64,000 nt of DNA from Paenibacillus crassostreae (GCF_001857945.1 NZ_CP017770.1:434001-498000), one strand, 5' to 3'; numbered from the stretch's first letter, positions 34,068-44,766 are shown. Numbers and translations are program-made. Notes: generated by a model not told the origin, from the sequence alone.

Positions 34068-36662
34068 TTAGGGTGTTCCATCCGTTGTAGTACCGTCAAT
34101 CTCGGTTTGATCTGTAATAACTGGATCAAGTTCTGGAAGGGTCTGATCATTTAAGTCCTCTTCTACTGGTGGAAATGTCGGATCAATAGGTGGAGTTATT
34201 TCCTCCTCAATTCCTGGAATAATATCGCTGTCCGTATTGTCGTTGTTGTCATTATTTCCATTTCCGTTGTTACCGTTCCCGTTCCCATTACCATTACCGT
34301 TGCCATTTCCGTTGTTACCATTACCATTTCCGTTATTGCCGTTGCCATTACCGTTATTATTTCCTGGCATTTCCTCGATGTCGGGATCAGGTAGATTCTC
34401 ATCGGGTTCCTCAGCAATTGTAATGATTTCTACGATATTCGATTGCTCTGATTCCATGTCACTGTCAGCACTATAAGCTTTGACATAATATTCATAATGG
34501 GAACCTTCTGTGATATCAAGGTCTTCCACACTAGTTGTAGATGTCGCTTCTACAACTAATCTAAAATCTGTTTCAGTAGATTCTTTACGATATAGATTAT
34601 ATTGAATATTACTACCTTCTACACCGTTCCAAGTCAGAGCTACAATTTGCGTATTGGCATCGTAAGAACCATTTAAACCTGTCACTACAGGTACCAATTC
34701 TATTTCTACTTCTGGTTCAATCTCTTCAACCTTATCAGCCACTGGGAAGCTCTTCTCATCAAATCCTTTAACTGCTTGCTCCATGACTTTAGCCCAGAAA
34801 GCAGATGCTAAAGAACTACTCCTCTTCAATAAATGTGTTGCATCAGGGTTATCGTATCCCATCCACACCGCGGCAGTTAGTTCAGGAGTATAACCCACAA
34901 ACCATACATCTCGGTTCGAGCTGTTACCCGATATACCACTCTGTGTCGTTCCTGTTTTACCAGCGACAGGTCTGCTTATTGCCGCTTTCTTACCTGTACC
35001 ACTCTCTACAACATTACGCATCATTTGCGTCATCTGAGCGGAAGTATTCTTGCTCATAACTTCTACTCCAGAGTTCTTGTGTTCATATTGGACTTTATCG
35101 TCACTATTCTTGATCAGTTTGATCGAGTAAGCATCATTTAAAGTACCACCATTCGCAAATGAACTAAATGCGCGAGTCATCTCCAGCGTATTCGTACCTG
35201 AATTCAGACCTCCTAGCGCCAACGATAGGTTCTTGTCTTCTTCTTCTAACTTAATTCCTAATTTTTGCGCAAACTTAAATCCTGTGTTAACACCAATTTC
35301 ATTCAATAACCATACAGCTGGAATATTCTCGGATTTCTGAATGGCATCTGGCATACTTATTGTATCTGAATAGCCATGTAAATTACCTGGACAGTATCCA
35401 TTGAAACATTGCTTCTCATTACTAAGCTTAGATGAACTAGAGAATTCTCCAGATTCTAACGCAGGAGCATAAGAGACAATTGGCTTAAATGCAGATCCTG
35501 GTTGTCTACGGCTACCTGTAACTCGGCTAAATCCTTTACGTTCATAGTCTCTACCACCCAACAGAGCTACAATCGCTCCACTCTCATTGTTCATGATAAC
35601 CATGGAAGCTTGAACCTGCTCATCATCTGTACTTTCCTCAAAATTAGCATCATCTGCGAATTCTTTTTCGATCGCCTTCTGTGCATTTGAATCCATTGTG
35701 GTATAAATCTTATACCCACCTAAATTCAGATCATCCTGAGTTAGACCCGTAACATCTTCAGCTTCATCCATCACATAATCAATGAATGCTAAATATTGTT
35801 GTGTCTTAGCTGGTGGAGAATAGTCATAAACTACGTTCTTTGCAATTTCTCTTTCTTCACTCGTAATATATCCTTGTTCCTCCATGAGTAGCAACACTAC
35901 GGATCGACGTTGCATAGAATTATCAGGATTACGAAGTGGGTTATATTTGGTCGGCCCTTTTGGCATCGCGGCTAGGGTTGCCATCTCCCATATTTCTAAA
36001 TCATTGAGATCACTTTTCCCAAAATAATACTCTGATGCAGCCTTAATACCATAACGCTGTCCACCAAAATTAATTCGATTAAGGTACATGGTAATAATCT
36101 CATCTTTCGTATTGTTCCGTTCCAAAGCCATAGCGATCGACATTTCCGTTGCTTTCCGGAAAAATGTTTTATCTGCTGTTAAGAAGATGTTCTTGGCAAG
36201 CTGTTGTGTAATCGTACTACCACCTTCAACTTTTGCTCTTGCGATAATATCCTTAACTGCTGCACGTCCGATAGCCCATATATCTACTCCACTATGCTCC
36301 ATGAAACGCTTATCTTCCGTAGCGATAAATGCATCCTTCAACAGCTGAGGAATTTGATCGCTCTCCACAGGCTCACTTTGTTGGATCGATAACTCGTACA
36401 TCAGATTACCATTACGATCATACAACTTTGAACTTTCACTAGGAATAAGCTTATCCTGATTTTCTAGGAATAGCTTTTCACCACTAACCGTGATAATTAG
36501 ATATCCTGCTAGAGCACAAAAAATAGCTATGGCAATTGTAAAAAACAAGCTCCAAAATACTTTCTTCTTGGATATCTTTCTTTTCTTCTTTAACTGGGGC
36601 TTTTTAGTATTTGAATTTGAATTCGAATTTGAATTCGCCCTAGTAGGTCGTTTATCGGCCAT
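34068..36662 (-). CDS. class A penicillin-binding protein (PBP1A type)
   Basis: This 864-residue bifunctional enzyme polymerises and crosslinks peptidoglycan. It has a polar Ser/Asn-repeat N-terminus, a membrane segment (residues about 35-58), and a glycosyltransferase domain with EDKRFMEHSGVD, GGSTITQQLAKN and RKATEMSIAMALE. A transpeptidase domain follows with GSAFKP (catalytic Ser), a SEN-type motif and KTGTT. Then come a fibronectin type III module and an Asn/Gly-repeat, Asp/Glu-rich tail of about 100 residues (34070-34400). The long tail is likely outside the cell. The start at 36662 has AGGGGGA upstream; codons further up are out of context. Confidence 0.93.
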   Translation of the reverse strand: MADKRPTRANSNSNSNSNTKKPQLKKKRKISKKKVFWSLFFTIAIAIFCALAGYLIITVSGEKLFLENQDKLIPSESSKLYDRNGNLMYELSIQQSEPVESDQIPQLLKDAFIATEDKRFMEHSGVDIWAIGRAAVKDIIARAKVEGGSTITQQLAKNIFLTADKTFFRKATEMSIAMALERNNTKDEIITMYLNRINFGGQRYGIKAASEYYFGKSDLNDLEIWEMATLAAMPKGPTKYNPLRNPDNSMQRRSVVLLLMEEQGYITSEEREIAKNVVYDYSPPAKTQQYLAFIDYVMDEAEDVTGLTQDDLNLGGYKIYTTMDSNAQKAIEKEFADDANFEESTDDEQVQASMVIMNNESGAIVALLGGRDYERKGFSRVTGSRRQPGSAFKPIVSYAPALESGEFSSSSKLSNEKQCFNGYCPGNLHGYSDTISMPDAIQKSENIPAVWLLNEIGVNTGFKFAQKLGIKLEEEDKNLSLALGGLNSGTNTLEMTRAFSSFANGGTLNDAYSIKLIKNSDDKVQYEHKNSGVEVMSKNTSAQMTQMMRNVVESGTGKKAAISRPVAGKTGTTQSGISGNSSNRDVWFVGYTPELTAAVWMGYDNPDATHLLKRSSSLASAFWAKVMEQAVKGFDEKSFPVADKVEEIEPEVEIELVPVVTGLNGSYDANTQIVALTWNGVEGSNIQYNLYRKESTETDFRLVVEATSTTSVEDLDITEGSHYEYYVKAYSADSDMESEQSNIVEIITIAEEPDENLPDPDIEEMPGNNNGNGNGNNGNGNGNNGNGNGNGNGNGNGNNGNGNNDNNDNTDSDIIPGIEEEITPPIDPTFPPVEEDLNDQTLPELDPVITDQTEIDGTTTDGTP

Positions 36663-36784
36663 TGTAATTCCCCCTAACACTTTAATACTAGTACTGGAAT
36701 GAAAAGAACAACCCATAATAGGTTGTTCATGTCTATTTCCTATTCATTTAAACGAAATATCTTCACAAAAGGTTTCAATCAACT

Positions 36785-37024
36785 TTAACCCACAGTGGGT
36801 GGTTCTTGCATCAACGAAACATTACGTTGTGGTGTAATCGTTGAAATCGCATGCTTAAAGAGCATTTGTTGACGGCCTTCACTATCCACAACAACCGTGA
36901 AATTATCAAAAGCTTTGATTGTTCCTCTGATTTGAAAACCGTTAACCAGGAATATGGTAACAGAGATGTTCTCTTTTCGTAGTTGATTTAGAAAAGTATC
37001 TTGGATGTTGATGGATTTGTTCAT
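36785..37024 (-). CDS. hfq: RNA chaperone Hfq
   Basis: This 79-residue Sm-fold protein has the Sm1 signature [41 protein letters not shown] and the Sm2 motif FKHAISTI. Hfq hexamers bind sRNAs and A-rich RNA. It follows miaA as in many Firmicutes. The ATG at 37024 has GGGGG upstream. The C-terminus is short, as usual in Gram-positives. Confidence 0.95.
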   Translation of the reverse strand: MNKSINIQDTFLNQLRKENISVTIFLVNGFQIRGTIKAFDNFTVVVDSEGRQQMLFKHAISTITPQRNVSLMQEPPTVG

Positions 37025-37063
37025 AAACCGTACCCCCAATAATTCAATTAGTTGTTTTAATAT

Positions 37064-38023
37064 CTATTCTATAACTGAAAGAAGCTTTCCTGCAATTATA
37101 TCACGAATCTCGATGAAGTTCTCAGAATATTTTTCTTTATCCGTTACATCAATCCAGACTATATCTCCCATGTGTCGGAACCAGGATAGTTGTCTCTTAG
37201 CAAATCTTCGGGTATCCCGCTTCAACAAAGTGACCATTTCCTCCCGGGTCAATTCATCCTCTAAAAAGGATATAACCTCTTTGTAACCTAAGCCCTGCAT
37301 GGAAATCAGACCCTTTCCATAACCCTTCTTCATTAATTCAGTTACTTCTTCTATCAACCCTTGCTGAAGCATCAGATCAATGCGGTCTTCTATACGTTTA
37401 TATAGTATTTGCCTATCCATTGTCAAACCTACGATACATAAATCATAAGGAGATTCCTTACTTTGCGCAGCCATTTGATCTGAAAGAGTTGTATTCGTCA
37501 GATGATATATTTCAAGAGCACGAACAATTCTTCGTTGATCATTTACATGCAATCTCTCAGCACTCATCGGGTCTACGAGCCTTAAGCGATCATGTAAAGC
37601 TTCCGCACCGTGGCTCTCTGCATAGGCAAACTGTTCACTACGAAATTGTTCATCCGCACCAACGTCAGTAAATTGAAATCCATAACACACAGATTCAATA
37701 TATAATCCCGTCCCGCCTACAATCATAGGAATCCGCCCTCGGTCATGAATTTCTCCGATCAGACGCCGACATTGTTCTTGAAATTCCGCGACCGAGTAAG
37801 CTTCATCTGGGTCATGAATATCAATCAGATGATGTGGAATGCCATCCATCTCTTCTACGGTGATCTTAGCTGTGCCAATGTCCATCTGACGGTAGACCTG
37901 CATTGAGTCACCAGAGATAATCTCGCAATTGAATAATTTGGCTATCTCAATACTCGTCTTTGTCTTTCCGACTGCAGTTGGACCCAACAGCACAAGTAAA
38001 GATGGTTTATTTTCTGTTGTCAA
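37064..38023 (-). CDS. miaA: tRNA dimethylallyltransferase
   Basis: This 319-residue enzyme adds dimethylallyl to A37 of tRNAs. P-loop GPTAVGKTKTS, DSMQVYRQMDIGTAK, the IPHHLID segment and VGGTGLY are all present, and the C-terminus has RRFAKRQLSWFR. Translation starts at TTG 38023 with GGAG about 9 nt upstream; the start overlaps the end of the methyltransferase gene by 17 nt. Confidence 0.95.
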   Translation of the reverse strand: MTTENKPSLLVLLGPTAVGKTKTSIEIAKLFNCEIISGDSMQVYRQMDIGTAKITVEEMDGIPHHLIDIHDPDEAYSVAEFQEQCRRLIGEIHDRGRIPMIVGGTGLYIESVCYGFQFTDVGADEQFRSEQFAYAESHGAEALHDRLRLVDPMSAERLHVNDQRRIVRALEIYHLTNTTLSDQMAAQSKESPYDLCIVGLTMDRQILYKRIEDRIDLMLQQGLIEEVTELMKKGYGKGLISMQGLGYKEVISFLEDELTREEMVTLLKRDTRRFAKRQLSWFRHMGDIVWIDVTDKEKYSENFIEIRDIIAGKLLSVIE

Positions 38024-38792
38024 GGATGATCACTCCATACGTGATTTTTGAATGGTTACGTTCTAACATACGAAATCCAAGTCGAGCAAATTCCGGGCTA
38101 CCCCATTTCTCTTTGAGAACGACGGATTTCCTTGCTACGCGGATCGCCTCTTGTACACTTTCTAGTTGAAGCGCCTCACCGTTGGCGAAATCCCGTAACG
38201 GATTAATAGCAGCTGAATCCATCAGAGGTTCGCGAAACATAGGATCGAAATACACAATATCCACACTCTTATCAGGCAATTCTCGTAATATTTCTAGATG
38301 ATGTCCATGTTTCACTTTTATCCTACGCATAGCCTGATTAACTTCCTCAAGACCCGTTTCATAATGGGCTAGTCCTTCTTTTAATAGCACAGCCAGATCA
38401 ACTGAGTTCTCTAGTGCTATCACGCTACCTTCTGATCCAGCCTTCACAGCAAATACAAGCGAATCACTTCCGAGTCCTGCTGTACAATCAAGCACCGAGT
38501 CACCACTTTGCATTCCCGCTGCTTCAATCATTGGATCACTATCGCCCTTAATGATTCGCTTCACTCTAACATACCCCATACTAGGATGATATTCAATCGA
38601 TGGTTGACCAGGTCTGACTAATCTAGCACCATTGGCTAATACAACTAGTGCGACCGAATCTCTTGATCTTTCAATGAGTTTGTTGATGGAGGAAGACTGC
38701 CTTGGTATATATTTAAAACCTGTTTCAGCTGAAAGTTCCTCAGCACGCTTAACCCAATCGTCTGCGGCCGCGTTTCCAGTCGTAATTATCAT
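38007..38792 (-). CDS. RsmJ/YhiQ-like SAM-dependent methyltransferase
   Basis: The 261-residue product has SAM motif DSVLDCTAGLGSDSLVFA near residue 97, acidic IALENS after the second strand, and DIVYFDPMFREP near residue 180. These match the SAM_MT/YhiQ group, whose E. coli member RsmJ methylates 16S rRNA G1516. The target in this organism is not established. GGAG lies 8 nt before the ATG. It stands between mutL and miaA in a tight unit. Confidence 0.82.
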   Translation of the reverse strand: MIITTGNAAADDWVKRAEELSAETGFKYIPRQSSSINKLIERSRDSVALVVLANGARLVRPGQPSIEYHPSMGYVRVKRIIKGDSDPMIEAAGMQSGDSVLDCTAGLGSDSLVFAVKAGSEGSVIALENSVDLAVLLKEGLAHYETGLEEVNQAMRRIKVKHGHHLEILRELPDKSVDIVYFDPMFREPLMDSAAINPLRDFANGEALQLESVQEAIRVARKSVVLKEKWGSPEFARLGFRMLERNHSKITYGVIILDNRK

Positions 38793-38841
38793 GATTTTCT
38801 CCTGTCATTTGTAAATATCTGTTACTTCTAATCATAATACC

Positions 38842-40695
38842 CTACATCACTCGTTTAAATAATTTCTCTAGATCATATGTAGAGAACGAAATTACAATTG
38901 GGCGTCCATGTGGACAAGTGTAGGGTTGCTTGCAGGCAGCCAAGCGCTCTATGAGTGTATCTGATTCTAACTCTGTTAATCTCTGATTAGCTTTTATTGA
39001 GGCTTTACACGAGCAGAGAACAGATGATTTCTCTCTTAGCTTTGCTAGATCAATCATACGTTCACTTAGTACCCATTCTGCCATTTCTTCGATAATTTCT
39101 TGCTCCTCTCCTTTGGGGAACCAGTAAGGAAGTGATCTCACACGAAAAGTCTGTCCGCCGAAATGTTCTATATATACCCCAACTTGCTCGAACCAATTTA
39201 ACTTTTGTTTCAATTTTTCCGATTCTGAAGGTGTAAACTCGATGGTTATAGGTAGTAAAAGTTCCTGTGATGCATCATCAGGACGACCAAATTGTTCATA
39301 ATAAAATTCATAATTAATTCGCTCATGTGCAGCATGTTGATCAATTAAATATAGTCCATCTTCATTCTGCGCAATTAAATAAGTTCCATGATGCTGACCG
39401 ATTAAGGTCAATTCTGGGAATGGTGGAATCTCAGAGGAACCACCCTCTGGTCTAGCATAAATTTCTGGATTGAAGGGAGTTTGCTTACTATCTGTTGGAC
39501 GATACCCTAATTCATCTCTAACACGATAGTTCTGTTCACGATTCTCTCTCACAGGTGGAATGTTATCGTTCCAGTTCCGTTGAGAGTTCGATTGTGAGCT
39601 CAATCCATCATTAGGAGTAGGTTGATCTTTTGTGAAACGAAACTGTTCCTGAATGAAAGAGCTTGTATTATTTCCAATCGGATGCTTCACTGGTTGTGGA
39701 ATCAATACTTCTTGACGTAATACAGCATGAATCGCTTGTTCAACGAATGGATACAATTCACTTTCTTTACTGAATCGAACCTCAAGTTTGGCTGGATGTA
39801 CATTCACATCAACAATGGATGGATGCATCGTTAATGAAAGAATCACCAATGGGTAACGATTAATAGGCAACAGCGTGTGATAGGCTCTCAATAAGGCATG
39901 ATTCAGACCATTACTACGAATATAACGACCATTTACAATCGTTGATATGCCATTTCGATTCGAGCGTGTCCATTCTGGAAGACTTACAAACCCTTGCATA
40001 CTGAAGTCCAAATCTTCGGCTTGTATAGGAATCATTGCCTTAGCAGCTTGTGTTCCGTATATTGCTGCAACTACCTGTAATAGATCTCCATTTCCAATCG
40101 TTTGCAGAAGTGTATTTTCATTATGTCTTAATATAATTCCGATATTAGGATGCGATAATGCTATACGGTATATATAATCTGAAATATGACCAAGTTCCGT
40201 CTGAATGGTTTTCATATATTTCAGCCTGGCCGGTGTGTTATAGAATAACTCCCTTACGATAAAAGAGGTTCCCCTTGATGCAGCTGTATCTTCGTTAGTA
40301 ATCAGTTTGCCGCCTTCAATGATCAGCTTCCGCCCTAATCCATCATCATTACTGGAAGTGGTAAGCGTCACCTTAGACACAGCGGCAATACTTGCTAATG
40401 CTTCACCACGGAACCCTAGACTTGTAATATTAAAAAGGTCGCGACCATGCTGAATTTTACTTGTGGCATGACGATAAAAAGCTGCCTCACAATCATCTGG
40501 TTCTATCCCCGATCCATTGTCGCTCACTCGGATGCTTTGAAGCCCACCTTCCTCTATGACGACCTCGACCTTCGTACTCCCTGCATCGATTGCATTCTCA
40601 ACGAGTTCTTTAACAACGGAGGCAGGTCGTTCTACAACTTCCCCTGCAGCAATTTGATTGGCAATATGCTCGTCCAATACATGGATTTTGGCCAT
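38842..40695 (-). CDS. mutL: DNA mismatch repair protein MutL
   Basis: The 617-residue product has GHKL ATPase motifs IAAGEVVERPASVVKELVENAIDAG, DNGSGI and GFRGEALASI. The C-terminal endonuclease motif DQHAAHERINYEFYYE is present, with CPHGRP near the end. The endonuclease motif is expected in bacteria without MutH. The middle linker (residues about 340-440) is polar and variable. It follows mutS by about 50 nt. Confidence 0.96.
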   Translation of the reverse strand: MAKIHVLDEHIANQIAAGEVVERPASVVKELVENAIDAGSTKVEVVIEEGGLQSIRVSDNGSGIEPDDCEAAFYRHATSKIQHGRDLFNITSLGFRGEALASIAAVSKVTLTTSSNDDGLGRKLIIEGGKLITNEDTAASRGTSFIVRELFYNTPARLKYMKTIQTELGHISDYIYRIALSHPNIGIILRHNENTLLQTIGNGDLLQVVAAIYGTQAAKAMIPIQAEDLDFSMQGFVSLPEWTRSNRNGISTIVNGRYIRSNGLNHALLRAYHTLLPINRYPLVILSLTMHPSIVDVNVHPAKLEVRFSKESELYPFVEQAIHAVLRQEVLIPQPVKHPIGNNTSSFIQEQFRFTKDQPTPNDGLSSQSNSQRNWNDNIPPVRENREQNYRVRDELGYRPTDSKQTPFNPEIYARPEGGSSEIPPFPELTLIGQHHGTYLIAQNEDGLYLIDQHAAHERINYEFYYEQFGRPDDASQELLLPITIEFTPSESEKLKQKLNWFEQVGVYIEHFGGQTFRVRSLPYWFPKGEEQEIIEEMAEWVLSERMIDLAKLREKSSVLCSCKASIKANQRLTELESDTLIERLAACKQPYTCPHGRPIVISFSTYDLEKLFKRVM

Positions 40696-40746
40696 AGGTA
40701 TCCCCTCTCTTCACCGAAATATAGTCATTCTTTCTGATAGATTAAA

Positions 40747-43377
40747 TTAAACCCCTTTAGCTTTTACATGAAGATCATGCAGTATTTGCATCGCTTGTAA
40801 AGGTGTCATATTCATAAGGTCAACATTTTTGACAGATTCGATAATTTGGGTTATAGAAGGATTGATCGGAGCTGCCTCTTTTTTCTTAGGCTTCAAATCC
40901 TCTTCGGCAAATATAGATAATTGAACAACTTCGCTACTTTCCCTTATAACTCCTCGTTCTGCCTCTGCACTCACTGCCACAAGCGAAGGAATTTGTTCCA
41001 AATTATCAAGTAAAATATTGGCGCGATCAATGATTGATTCTGGCAATCCAGCTAGACGTGCACAGTAAATCCCATAACTACTTCCCGCAGCACCTGGAAT
41101 TAATTTGCGAAGGAAATGAACTTTATCTCCTGCCTCTTGCACGCTCATAGAATAGTTACGTAAGCCTTGCAAGCTTTCTTCCAGATGGGATAATTCATGG
41201 AAGTGAGTTGATACTAAAGCCTTACATCCTATCTTGTCATGCACAAATTCTATAACGGCTTGCGCAATAGCCATCCCTTCACTCGTGGATGTCCCACGAC
41301 CTAATTCATCGATAATGATCAGACTACGTGAAGTTGCTTTCTCAGTCATCACTTGAATATCTGCCATTTCAACCATAAAAGTACTTTGACCGCCAATCAG
41401 ATCGTCGGCAGCACCAATTCTTGTGAATATACGATCTACCATTGGGATTTCAGCTACATTCGCAGGAACGAAACATCCCATTTGAGCCATAATCGAGATT
41501 AGAGCCACTTGTCGCATATACGTACTTTTCCCAGCCATATTCGGGCCTGTAATCAGTAATATATTTGCTGACTCTTTCGATAATTCCGTTGCATTCGCGA
41601 TAAAAGAAGAATCCTTCATCACAGCCTCGACAACTGGATGACGTCCTCCTTCAATGACTAGATCGTAGTTATCTGTCAGAATTGGCTTCACAAAGCCATG
41701 TTCAACACTTATCGCAGCTAATGACTGGTATACGTCCAGTTCCGCTACTTTTTCTGCGAGTGATTGTAATCGTTGGATCTGCGTATTTAATGTCTCCCTG
41801 AGTTCAGTAAAGAGAGTATATTCTAGATCAACCATTTTCTCCTGAGCTTCGAGAATCAGGCCTTCTTTCTCTTTCAATTCAGGAGTGACATATCGTTCGG
41901 CATTAGCAAGCGTCTGCTTACGTTCATATCTACCTTCCGGTAATGAGCCAATATTAGACTTTGTAATTTCAATATAATATCCAAATACTTTATTGAATCC
42001 AATCTTCAGTGACTTGATTCCTGTCGCAACTCGTTCTTGTGCTTCTAGCTCCGCAATCCATCTTTTTCCATTGGTACTTGCCTCGCGTAGCTCGTCCAAA
42101 TGCGCATGATATCCTGGTTTAATTAAACCACCATCACGAACAGAAATAGGTGGTTCATCTACAATAGCTTGTTCAATCGCATCATGAAGATCAACACAGG
42201 GATCTAGTTCATTAGCAATCTTACTTAATGTTGTTGATGATGATACAGCACACAACTCTTTCAGCGCTGGAATCTGTCTTAATGACATCTTAAGAGCCGT
42301 AAGATCGCGCCCGTTAGCATTACCATAAGCTATTCTGCCAACAAGTCGTTCTAGATCATAGATTTCACTTAGAGAATGACGTAAATCCTCACGTAATATG
42401 AGTTGATTATATAGAAGCTCAACAGCTTCCAGTCTCTCTTCAATCCGACTGCGGTGTAAGAGTGGTTTATCTATGCGTCGTCGCAGTAGACGTGCACCCA
42501 TCGAAGTCTCTGTTTTATCTAAAAGCCATAGTAATGACCCTTTCTTCGATCGGTCGCGTACAGTTTCAACAAGTTCCAGATTACGACGTGTAAATGGATC
42601 CAATATCATATAATGTCCCGGTTCATAAGAAGAGATCTGTGTTAATTGACCTAATGAACGACGTTGTGTCTCATTAAGATAAGAGATCAATACAGATATA
42701 CATACACCACGCTCTTGTTCCAGACGAGCCCATGCTGCTTCACCAAATTGACTTCTGACCAATTTCTCTTCTTTTTTATCCCAAGGCGTATACATCACAG
42801 GTCTATTACCTTGTAACTGTAGCGAGCGAATGCTCTCTATCATGCCTTCATCACCAATAATCTCAGAAGGTTCATATATGTTAATCTCATCGCGTAACCA
42901 TTCCAGTGAAGATGGGACAGATGTGACATAGAGTTCACCCGTTGACAGATCACAAGCAGATAAGCTCATCATCCCACCTGAAGTTGTTACGCAGACTAAA
43001 TAATTATTCGATTTGTCCGCAATGTTCTTACCATCCATGAATGTTCCAGGAGTCACAACTCGAACGATATCACGGTGTACCATTCCTTTAGTCGTTGTAG
43101 GATCCTCAAGTTGCTCACATATGGCTACTTTATATCCTTTTTCAATCAATCGTTGGATGTAGCCCTCGGCCGCATGATATGGTACACCACACATTGGGAT
43201 TTTCTCATCTCCCCCACCACCGCGACCCGTTAGTGTAATCTCAAGTTCGCGTGAGGCAAGGATGGCGTCATCAAAGAACATTTCATAAAAATCCCCTAGA
43301 CGAAAAAATAAAAAGGCATCTTGGGCTTGTTGTTTCACTTGCAAATATTGTTCGATCATTGGCGTATACTGAGTCAT
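40747..43377 (-). CDS. mutS: DNA mismatch repair protein MutS
   Basis: The 876-residue protein carries the mismatch-binding FFRLGDFYEMF motif at the N-terminus and the ATPase core: Walker A GPNMAGKST, GQSTFMVEM, IIDELGRGTSTSEG, and STHFHEL. Its role is recognition of base mismatches and loading of MutL. The start has GGAGG 6 nt upstream. The operon order amidoligase-like gene, mutS, mutL is continuous on the minus strand. Confidence 0.96.
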   Translation of the reverse strand: MTQYTPMIEQYLQVKQQAQDAFLFFRLGDFYEMFFDDAILASRELEITLTGRGGGGDEKIPMCGVPYHAAEGYIQRLIEKGYKVAICEQLEDPTTTKGMVHRDIVRVVTPGTFMDGKNIADKSNNYLVCVTTSGGMMSLSACDLSTGELYVTSVPSSLEWLRDEINIYEPSEIIGDEGMIESIRSLQLQGNRPVMYTPWDKKEEKLVRSQFGEAAWARLEQERGVCISVLISYLNETQRRSLGQLTQISSYEPGHYMILDPFTRRNLELVETVRDRSKKGSLLWLLDKTETSMGARLLRRRIDKPLLHRSRIEERLEAVELLYNQLILREDLRHSLSEIYDLERLVGRIAYGNANGRDLTALKMSLRQIPALKELCAVSSSTTLSKIANELDPCVDLHDAIEQAIVDEPPISVRDGGLIKPGYHAHLDELREASTNGKRWIAELEAQERVATGIKSLKIGFNKVFGYYIEITKSNIGSLPEGRYERKQTLANAERYVTPELKEKEGLILEAQEKMVDLEYTLFTELRETLNTQIQRLQSLAEKVAELDVYQSLAAISVEHGFVKPILTDNYDLVIEGGRHPVVEAVMKDSSFIANATELSKESANILLITGPNMAGKSTYMRQVALISIMAQMGCFVPANVAEIPMVDRIFTRIGAADDLIGGQSTFMVEMADIQVMTEKATSRSLIIIDELGRGTSTSEGMAIAQAVIEFVHDKIGCKALVSTHFHELSHLEESLQGLRNYSMSVQEAGDKVHFLRKLIPGAAGSSYGIYCARLAGLPESIIDRANILLDNLEQIPSLVAVSAEAERGVIRESSEVVQLSIFAEEDLKPKKKEAAPINPSITQIIESVKNVDLMNMTPLQAMQILHDLHVKAKGV

Positions 43378-43414
43378 GAGTTACCTCCACTACATCAAAT
43401 TAAGCTAATCATTA

Positions 43415-44653
43415 TTATACCACAGGAACATTCCAGAGCGGACGGATATCCCGTGATTCATCCCAGACTCCCCCTCTAGCAATATGTTCCAGTAGAGGAT
43501 CAATGTATTGTGCATACTGTGGGTAATCACTCAAAGATCTCACTTCACTAAATAAGGGATCTACACCATTTCGAATGATTTGCTTTCTCCCCTCATAATA
43601 AGCTCGATGTATAATCTCTTGTTCCAGTGGACGTGATCGTAATTCTTTATAGTGGCGAACGATGAGAAAAGACAGGCATACGATCCCTTTTGTAAGCATA
43701 GGTGATACTAAAAAACTAGGTAAGGTTCGGTATTCAAATCCACCATGAGGTTGACGTCTGAAATCCCCTAGATAACCATAAAGAGGTCGCCGCGCTAAAC
43801 TTGATTGATCCTCGAGTAACATCACTGGTAATGCTAGATAATTATCTAATGTATGTAACAACGATGAAGTTAGCACGATGCCACTGAAATGAAGATGCCC
43901 TCCTAAAGGTAATCCAGGCACAGGCATTCCCCCAGCTTTCCACAATAAGGTTCTATCATGAATCATTTGACTAGCCAATCTCATAGCATGCATTAGCTCC
44001 ACAATTAAGCCACGTGGTTGATGGCTTGGTTCAGGTCGTAATTCAGCAACAGGATAACTCGTTACTCCATTCATACTTACGGCATCACACCCTACTTCTC
44101 CTGTTCTCTCAAGAAATTCTGATGCTGGAATCACCTCCATGGAAGATGAATCAATGAGAAGAAATTCGGGGTCCATTCCCATGACCAATTGAATGCCATC
44201 CGCCTCTTCTTTTATTAATGCATTATGTAAATTGGTTTGATGCTGTTTATATAAATCTAATAATCTAGGGTCATCTAATCTAAACATCGGTGTAATATGT
44301 TCCAGTACACAACGGCGCTCGCCATAAGTAGAGAGAATAACTTCACCGGAATCTAACCCCAAAGCATACAAACTTCGTACAGCTAATTTCGTCAATCGGT
44401 TCACTAAAGATCGATGACCACTTTCTGAAGTTGAAGTGATAAATATTTCAGTCCGTATCCCTCCACTACCCAACTTCAAGACCTCTAGCCCAGTTAAATT
44501 GCATACTTGTACAGCATATCTACTTCTATAGGACATTGTTGGCTGATATCTCAAATTAGCTGATATTAAGTCAGAAGATATACCGGAACGTATAAGACGA
44601 GCTTGACGAACAGAGAGTGGCATCGAGTCGTAGAACAATAATTCTTGATCCAA
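43415..44653 (-). CDS. putative amidoligase (phiEco32-like COOH-NH2 ligase family)
   Basis: This 412-residue protein matches the putative amidoligase group: LVMGMDPEFLLID near residue 155, PVAELRPEPS, LPLGGHLHFSG near 255 and YGYLGDFRRQPHGGFEYRTLPSFLVSP near 305. These form an ATP-grasp/glutamine-synthetase-like carboxylate-amine ligase core that would make amide bonds on peptides or proteins. The substrate is unknown. The neighbour cotE is a spore coat gene, so a spore-surface role is a guess from position. TTG at 44653 is the start, with AAAGGAG 8 nt upstream. Confidence 0.78.
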   Translation of the reverse strand: MDQELLFYDSMPLSVRQARLIRSGISSDLISANLRYQPTMSYRSRYAVQVCNLTGLEVLKLGSGGIRTEIFITSTSESGHRSLVNRLTKLAVRSLYALGLDSGEVILSTYGERRCVLEHITPMFRLDDPRLLDLYKQHQTNLHNALIKEEADGIQLVMGMDPEFLLIDSSSMEVIPASEFLERTGEVGCDAVSMNGVTSYPVAELRPEPSHQPRGLIVELMHAMRLASQMIHDRTLLWKAGGMPVPGLPLGGHLHFSGIVLTSSLLHTLDNYLALPVMLLEDQSSLARRPLYGYLGDFRRQPHGGFEYRTLPSFLVSPMLTKGIVCLSFLIVRHYKELRSRPLEQEIIHRAYYEGRKQIIRNGVDPLFSEVRSLSDYPQYAQYIDPLLEHIARGGVWDESRDIRPLWNVPVV

Positions 44654-44684
44654 GTATAGGACTCCTTTATAGGTGAAATAAAAA

Positions 44685-44709
44685 CAAAAAAGGAGGGCAT
44701 TCGCCCTCT
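44685..44709 (-). terminator. cotE terminator
   Basis: On the minus strand GAGGGC and GCCCTC form a stem with a 4-nt loop, followed by CTTTTTTTG. It lies between cotE and the amidoligase gene, so the latter probably needs its own promoter or read-through. Confidence 0.88.
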
Positions 44710-44766
44710 ACATCGACGCCCTCGCATCATATATTACAATATAACCTACTACATTTACCTATTTGA

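Noticed and set aside
34237-34476. A plus-strand open frame rich in Leu/Pro/Phe opposite the PBP gene
   Set aside because: It is the antisense of the Asn/Gly repeat tract and has no ribosome site; its composition follows from the repeat.
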